NCBI GenBank assembly: GCA_018654845.1
Contig: JABIKU010000028.1
Span: 1-38,709, forward strand
DNA length: 38,709 bases
Source: Methanobacteriota archaeon
GTDB taxonomy: Archaea > Thermoplasmatota > Poseidoniia > Poseidoniales > Thalassarchaeaceae
Direction: 5' to 3'
Shown here: positions 34,666 through 38,709 of the stretch, one piece after another
How positions within the stretch are numbered: position 1 is the first letter of the stretch
Layout: each line of letters starts with the position of its first letter
Program-made: the position numbers and the translations under genes
Notes under the pieces: model-generated
The model's input: the letters and a program-made list of their open reading frames with translations, nothing else
Database searches by the model: none
Told to the model about the DNA's origin: nothing

Positions 34666-35265
34666 ATGCGAGCAATTCTTTGGTGTAATGGTCAAAATCC
34701 AACCATTGAAATGATGGAAATTTTCGATAAAGATACCCCCCTTTTTGGCGTAGATGGAGGGGCGGATAAAGCACAAAAAGCTGGATATGAAGTCATCGAA
34801 GTTCTCGGTGATTTGGATTCGATCGATTCTGAAGAATGGAATGAAAAATCTACCAAATTGCCCGACCCGTCCAATAGTGATCTCGCAAAAGCTCTAGCAG
34901 AATTAGCAACACGAGGATTCGATTCAATCGATATCGTCGGCATCGATGGAGGTAGTCCCGACCATATCTTAGGAAATTGGGCAGCACTCGCCGATGCTCC
35001 TGGTTCTCTATGCATCAGAATGCAGCATGAGAACGGCACGACAATTCGCCTTCATCCCGATGAAGGGGCTGCTGAATTTGAAGCTGAAATCGGAACAGAA
35101 TTCTCTGTTTTCGCCCTTTCAAAATGCGAGCGAGTTACGATTGAGGGGGCTAAGTGGAATTTGGATTCACAGCCGCTTGAATTTTCAACCCTCGGCTTAC
35201 ACAATCTTACTATTGAAAAACATCTGAAAATTCAAGCGGATGGAATATTAGCAATCATTTTCTGA
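34666..35265 (+). CDS. Thiamine pyrophosphokinase
   Basis: A 199-aa enzyme that transfers pyrophosphate from ATP to thiamine to make the cofactor TPP. The family motifs are in order: GVDGGADKA (28-36), the Mg/ATP-binding VLGDLDSID (Asp49, Asp51), DPSNSDLAKAL (Asp72) and the thiamine-side GIDGGSPDHILGNW (Asp99, His100, Asn104). The C-terminal beta domain is present but short, and overall length is near the usual 200-220. It lies 5 bp after the M29-like gene, so they probably share a transcript. It would let the cell use salvaged thiamine. Confidence 0.87.
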   Translation: MRAILWCNGQNPTIEMMEIFDKDTPLFGVDGGADKAQKAGYEVIEVLGDLDSIDSEEWNEKSTKLPDPSNSDLAKALAELATRGFDSIDIVGIDGGSPDHILGNWAALADAPGSLCIRMQHENGTTIRLHPDEGAAEFEAEIGTEFSVFALSKCERVTIEGAKWNLDSQPLEFSTLGLHNLTIEKHLKIQADGILAIIF

Positions 35266-35280
35266 CACACTGCCAAAATA

Positions 35281-36330
35281 TCATTCTTCTTCATATGGCT
35301 TCGGGTTTTGAGAAAGTAACATTGCAATTGGCCTAGTTCTTGGGTCACTCTCCAAAGCTATCTTCATAATGACAGCCAAAGGAACACCGAGAACCATTCC
35401 CATAACTCCCCATGCCCAGCCCCAGAATGCTACCAATAGCAAGAGGACTATGGGCGACATATCAAGCCGTTGTCCTGCCAATTGTGGCTCGACAAATGCT
35501 CCCCAAATCTGTTGATTTCCAATCAATAATGCAATCATTATCAAAGCGGTTGTCGGCTCTAGAATAATCAGTCCGAGAAGAGCCGGAGGAATCATCGAAA
35601 TAAGTGCACCAACATATGGAATGAAATCGAGCAAGAAAGTAAACGATGCCCAAAGGAACCAACCAGGAATACCCAGATAGTAGAGAATAAATGCCGCAAT
35701 CACCGCTTGCCCAAAAGCTACCGTGGCACGAGTCATGACATAGGTATTGATGCCTTCACCAGAATTTGACGCTATTTGAGTAAAGCGATCGACCTCTTCT
35801 GGGTAAGCTACGGACAAACGTCCGGGTAGGGTTTCCGCCTCAAGAATAATGAACAGCAAGAAAATGATAACAGTAACTGCTGAACCGGTGAAACTTGCAA
35901 GAGATCCTGCAAATCCGGTTGCAAAATCTTGAATTGTTGTAACCGTAATTAATCCCGTTATTCCACTAGTATCGATATGATAGCCTCGGAATTCAATTGC
36001 TTCGAGCCATGCGATTTTTTCTTCTAATTGACTGGTCAGTTCATCGGATTGATTAGTAAAATCTTGAAGATTTGAAAACAATATATTCGAAGCAAAGAAA
36101 ATTACTCCAACAACGATAGCCATCAGAACACCATAAGCGAGCAAAGGATGACCAAATCGATTTTCCAACATCTGTGCAGGTGGCCGAATAAGTAAGAAAA
36201 GTAAAGATGCGATTACAAGTGGTTGTATCACCGCTTTCAGATGGATAATAGCGAGAACCGATATCATCAAAATAATTGCAATATGTGAAATTGTACTAAC
36301 CTGGATGCTACGAAAACCGTTCTCTGACAT
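35281..36330 (-). CDS. AI-2E family transporter (PerM-like)
   Basis: A 349-aa polytopic membrane protein of the AI-2E/PerM family. N-terminal helix pairs (about 14-62, 66-88) are followed by a long extracytoplasmic segment (about 90-140). A helix follows at about 150-163 (VTVIIFLLFIILEAE), then the family's C-terminal bundle with FIPYVGALISMIPPALLGLI, NQQIWGAFVEPQLAGQRLDMSPIVLLL and MGMVLGVPLAVIMKI. Some family members export small molecules, others act as sodium/proton exchangers; the substrate here is unknown. Convergent with the thiamine kinase gene, 15 bp apart. The acidic tail PKPYEEE closes the protein. Confidence 0.88.
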   Translation of the reverse strand: MSENGFRSIQVSTISHIAIILMISVLAIIHLKAVIQPLVIASLLFLLIRPPAQMLENRFGHPLLAYGVLMAIVVGVIFFASNILFSNLQDFTNQSDELTSQLEEKIAWLEAIEFRGYHIDTSGITGLITVTTIQDFATGFAGSLASFTGSAVTVIIFLLFIILEAETLPGRLSVAYPEEVDRFTQIASNSGEGINTYVMTRATVAFGQAVIAAFILYYLGIPGWFLWASFTFLLDFIPYVGALISMIPPALLGLIILEPTTALIMIALLIGNQQIWGAFVEPQLAGQRLDMSPIVLLLLVAFWGWAWGVMGMVLGVPLAVIMKIALESDPRTRPIAMLLSQNPKPYEEE

Positions 36331-36387
36331 CTACTAACCTCAGCCTTCCGAGTAGGTTGAACACATCAACCATTTGCCGGATTAGGT

Positions 36388-37599
36388 TTACTGTACACGC
36401 ATATATATCGAGATAAAATGATCTGCATCATGCTCGAAAGTGAATCTCTCTTCAACTCGAGCACGACCTTTCATACCCTTTTCCTTCAATGTAGTATGGT
36501 TGGATAATTCGGCAATAATAGAATCTGCCATCGAAGAAATATTGCCCATTTTGAAGAGAGAACCTACCGTCTCATCAACCATCTCTGGCAAGGGGCCGTG
36601 ATCGACGGTTACAACCGGTGTTCCGGATGCCATTGCCTCAAGAGGAATCAAACCTTGACCTTCGTAATATGAAGGATAGACAACCAAATCTGCATTTCGA
36701 TAAAGGGCCGCTAAATCTGAAAAATCCATGCTAGATTCTATCTGTACCGCATGAAGAATACCTAATTTTTTTGCCTTTCTTAATAAGCGAGATTTCAAAT
36801 GTCCACGACCGACAATGACTAACTTTGAGTTAGGTAATTCTTCGTAAACTCGAGAAAATGCATCAATTAACGAACCATAGCCCTTTCGAGCTGCTAATCG
36901 GCCTACTGCAAGCAATAAATTAGTATCGACATCAGCCCCAAATCGCTCGCGGATTTCTACATTTTCATTTTCAGTTGGCACGAACATTTTCGTGTCAACT
37001 CCCCAATGAACGACTTCACAATCCCAATCTTCCGGTGGCGAATATCTGTCGAGAAAATCTTGTTTTGTCGCCACCGAATTAGCGACGCAAACATCCGACC
37101 CAACCAGCGCGTCACCCTCAAATCCAGCATATCGACCAGCGGTCAAAAGAATTGCTAAATCATTCGGATTCGCCCACACGGCAGCTTCCTTCATGCTAGC
37201 AGCCGTGCGTAACCCATCTCGCTCTCCTAACCAAGACCCGTGTAGTGAGGAAACGATTGGCGCTACATTTTTTCGACAATCAATAAATTGTTTTTCATTC
37301 CAAGAAATCATCGGACAATGGAGGTGAACGACATCGACAGATGAAGAAGAATTGAGTTTTTTCAAGGCCTTGAGAGCACGTTTACCATAGGAGCGGGTGA
37401 ATTCCATCGGTAATTTCAGCCAACCGACTTCGATAATGTCAACACCTGCTAATACCGGCACCTCTCCCTTACTTCCTGAACGGGTAATTACAGTAATTTT
37501 GTGTCCACGAGCCGCAAGTGCTGCTGATAGGTGAAAAACGGTAGAACCCATTCCACCCCATCTCGGAGGATATTCTGCAGAAAGCATGGCGATGTGCAT
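36388..37599 (-). CDS. Glycosyltransferase family 4
   Basis: A 403-aa GT-B fold glycosyltransferase. The N-terminal acceptor domain begins MLSAEYPPRWGGMGSTVFHLSAALAARGH (glycine-rich loop 15-18). The C-terminal nucleotide-sugar domain has AVGRLAARKGYGSLIDAF, LVIVGRGHLKSRL and the family E-x7-E motif with Glu313 and Glu321 (YEGQGLIPLEAMASGTPVV). It transfers a sugar from a nucleotide-activated donor, at the cytoplasmic membrane face or in the cytosol. Divergent from the GT2 gene, with 104 bp between starts, so the two may act in one glycan or glycolipid pathway. Confidence 0.9.
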   Translation of the reverse strand: MHIAMLSAEYPPRWGGMGSTVFHLSAALAARGHKITVITRSGSKGEVPVLAGVDIIEVGWLKLPMEFTRSYGKRALKALKKLNSSSSVDVVHLHCPMISWNEKQFIDCRKNVAPIVSSLHGSWLGERDGLRTAASMKEAAVWANPNDLAILLTAGRYAGFEGDALVGSDVCVANSVATKQDFLDRYSPPEDWDCEVVHWGVDTKMFVPTENENVEIRERFGADVDTNLLLAVGRLAARKGYGSLIDAFSRVYEELPNSKLVIVGRGHLKSRLLRKAKKLGILHAVQIESSMDFSDLAALYRNADLVVYPSYYEGQGLIPLEAMASGTPVVTVDHGPLPEMVDETVGSLFKMGNISSMADSIIAELSNHTTLKEKGMKGRARVEERFTFEHDADHFISIYMRVQ

Positions 37600-37703
37600 A
37601 ACGACTCTGCCTCGCGCTCGGATTACCTGTTTTCAAGCGATTGGACTCAGGACATGCATCAGTTTGATTCAAAACGCAAACTTTGGTCGCAGGTTTGAGA
37701 AAT

Positions 37704-38435
37704 ATGAGTGATACACTGCCAGTTCACGTAACCGTGGTTATTCCAACTCGAAATGAAGAAGCTGCAATCGTCGACACCATCCGCTCTGTGCCGAGTGACG
37801 GATGGTGCGAAAAACTTGACTTTTTGATCGTCGATGGGAACTCAACTGATCGCACTCGCGAATTAGCAAAGGAAGAAGGCGCAAGCGTTTATCTCGAACC
37901 TCGCAAGGGTTATGGTCGCGCATACAAAACTGGATTTGCTATGGCCCCAGGTGAAATTATCATCACGATGGATGCAGATTGCACATATCCTGGAGAAGAA
38001 GTTCCAGCACTTGTCAAGAAGCTCCTCGACGAAGAATTGGAATGGATTACTTGTGATAGATTGCGCCGTGCGGAAGAGGGTGCAATGCCAGGGATTCATG
38101 GCTTCGGCAATTGGGTTCTGAGCACGACTGCAAGCCTGCTCTACTGGTATGGCGTGCACGATTCACAAAGTGGCATGTGGGTATTCCGCAAGTCGATTTT
38201 CGCAGATGAGCGCGTCCGACCGAAACACGATGGAATGCCACTTTCTCAAGAATTCAAGATTCGGGCTCGACGATATTTGGGCAAGAAGAAGACTGCTGAA
38301 ATCAGCGTTCCTTACAGGCCAAGAGTAGGCGAAGCTGAAATCAACACTTGGGGAGATGGTCTGCTAAATTTGCGCTTCTTATTCACTCACAGACTAGGCC
38401 TAACTCGCCAAGTGACCCCATGGGGCCCTGAATAA
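37704..38435 (+). CDS. Glycosyltransferase family 2 (dolichyl-phosphate mannose synthase-like)
   Basis: A 243-aa GT-A transferase. Key features are VTVVIPTRNEEAAIVDTI (donor site), DGNSTDRTRELAKEEGA, GYGRAYKTGFAMAPGEIIITMDADCTYP (DxD as Asp-Ala-Asp) and the acceptor region GVHDSQSGMWVFRKS. It resembles dolichol-phosphate mannose/glucose synthases, but has no C-terminal membrane domain, so it would bind the membrane peripherally. The frame opens with TTG at 37683; the ATG at 37704 (MSDTLPVHVTVV) is preferred. Probable role: loading a lipid carrier with sugar for surface glycosylation. Confidence 0.88.
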   Translation: MSDTLPVHVTVVIPTRNEEAAIVDTIRSVPSDGWCEKLDFLIVDGNSTDRTRELAKEEGASVYLEPRKGYGRAYKTGFAMAPGEIIITMDADCTYPGEEVPALVKKLLDEELEWITCDRLRRAEEGAMPGIHGFGNWVLSTTASLLYWYGVHDSQSGMWVFRKSIFADERVRPKHDGMPLSQEFKIRARRYLGKKKTAEISVPYRPRVGEAEINTWGDGLLNLRFLFTHRLGLTRQVTPWGPE

Positions 38436-38506
38436 CTTCAATCCGGGCATACACTCATTGACTCAAATTCCAACCCTCAGGGGTAGCCTTGATTTTCAAT
38501 AATGAG

Positions 38507-38515
38507 AAATAATTA
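38507..38515 (+). promoter_or_regulatory. TATA-like element for the 38-aa gene
   Basis: AAATAATTA centred about 30 bp before the ATG at 38541. At the normal archaeal TATA-to-start distance transcription would begin almost at the ATG, giving a leaderless message. No Shine-Dalgarno is present, which fits. Confidence 0.5.
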
Positions 38516-38540
38516 ATTCTTATGTTGACTTCGACACAAT

Positions 38541-38657
38541 ATGAGTGAAGAAAATAATGGATTAGGTCATTTCTGGAAAGTCACGCTATTGATATTGTTT
38601 GTTACTGTAGATATTGGAGTTCTTTTAGGACTATTGTATTATTTTGGATTCGCATAA
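38541..38657 (+). CDS. 38-aa single-span membrane protein
   Basis: An ATG frame of 38 codons with an acidic N-terminus (MSEENNGLGHFWK) and one membrane segment (about 14-37, VTLLILFVTVDIGVLLGLLYYFGF). The layout and a well-placed TATA-like element support a real gene. Small proteins like this are often subunits of membrane complexes, but no family is recognised. It lies 105 bp after the GT2 stop on the same strand. The last 52 bases of the window hold no gene I can see. Confidence 0.55.
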   Translation: MSEENNGLGHFWKVTLLILFVTVDIGVLLGLLYYFGFA

Positions 38658-38709
38658 ACCTAAGATTGTCCCATTGAAAACCCTCTGATTCAATCTGAAG
38701 CAAAGGGTA

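Noticed and set aside
34102-34776. Minus-strand frames of 126, 87 and 93 aa opposite the M29-like and TPK genes
   Set aside because: They mirror well-supported plus-strand genes and have shadow-like composition.
1-38709. CRISPR arrays, insertion sequences, rRNA genes
   Set aside because: No regularly spaced long repeats, transposase or integrase frames, or rRNA-like stretches were seen. The only tandem arrays are the 11-bp array and the coding repeats of the protease.

Overview
The window looks like a chromosomal segment from a planktonic euryarchaeon of the Marine Group II / Poseidoniales type (Thermoplasmatota). Archaeal markers are RNA polymerase subunit K, RadA, a Hel308-type helicase next to a Cgi121-like KEOPS subunit, an archaeal RqcH/NEMF protein, and an initiator tRNA-Met with an A1-U72 pair and three G-C pairs in the anticodon stem. 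Aerobic heterotrophy is suggested by heme A synthesis (ctaA, ctaB), tryptophan 2,3-dioxygenase, a thiolase and several peptidases. The lineage is inferred from gene content and was not checked by a database search. Base composition is moderately AT-rich and genes are tightly packed.

Left edge (1-1410) is the accessory-looking part. It has a two-gene minus-strand unit (an unrecognised protein and an HNH nuclease). Directly upstream is an array of six 11-bp, helically phased TGGCCA-type repeats. Beyond that is a lone tRNA 3'-end-like fragment that may be an attachment-site scar. A 59-aa tail-anchored protein with a TTG start follows the aldo/keto reductase stop.

2.3-7.7 kb: a Nudix + metallo-beta-lactamase + winged-helix fusion, then a tightly overlapping LemA - alpha/beta hydrolase - RqcH operon. 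7.7-14.7 kb: GNAT acetyltransferase, tryptophan 2,3-dioxygenase, thiolase, rpoK, ctaA-ctaB and a DRE-TIM metallolyase. 14.7-18.6 kb: a 1302-aa membrane-anchored kexin-like protease with a P domain and four Ca-binding-type repeats. 18.6-25.8 kb: a succinylglutamate desuccinylase/aspartoacylase-family protein, a hotdog thioesterase, Hel308, Cgi121, a small zinc-ribbon protein and a PepF-like peptidase.

25.8-29.8 kb: MFS transporter, radA, initiator tRNA and a dihydroorotase with a variant metal motif. 29.8-34.7 kb: a beta-propeller lipoprotein, a membrane-tethered winged-helix regulator and an M29-like protein that appears to lack several metal ligands. 34.7-38.7 kb: thiamine pyrophosphokinase, an AI-2E-family membrane protein, two divergent glycosyltransferases and a 38-aa single-span membrane protein with a well-placed TATA-like element.

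Most of the window is ordinary housekeeping. The best candidates for something new are the phased repeat array with its HNH cassette, the degenerate M29 protein beside a membrane-tethered regulator, the Nudix-MBL fusion and the hidden small membrane proteins.
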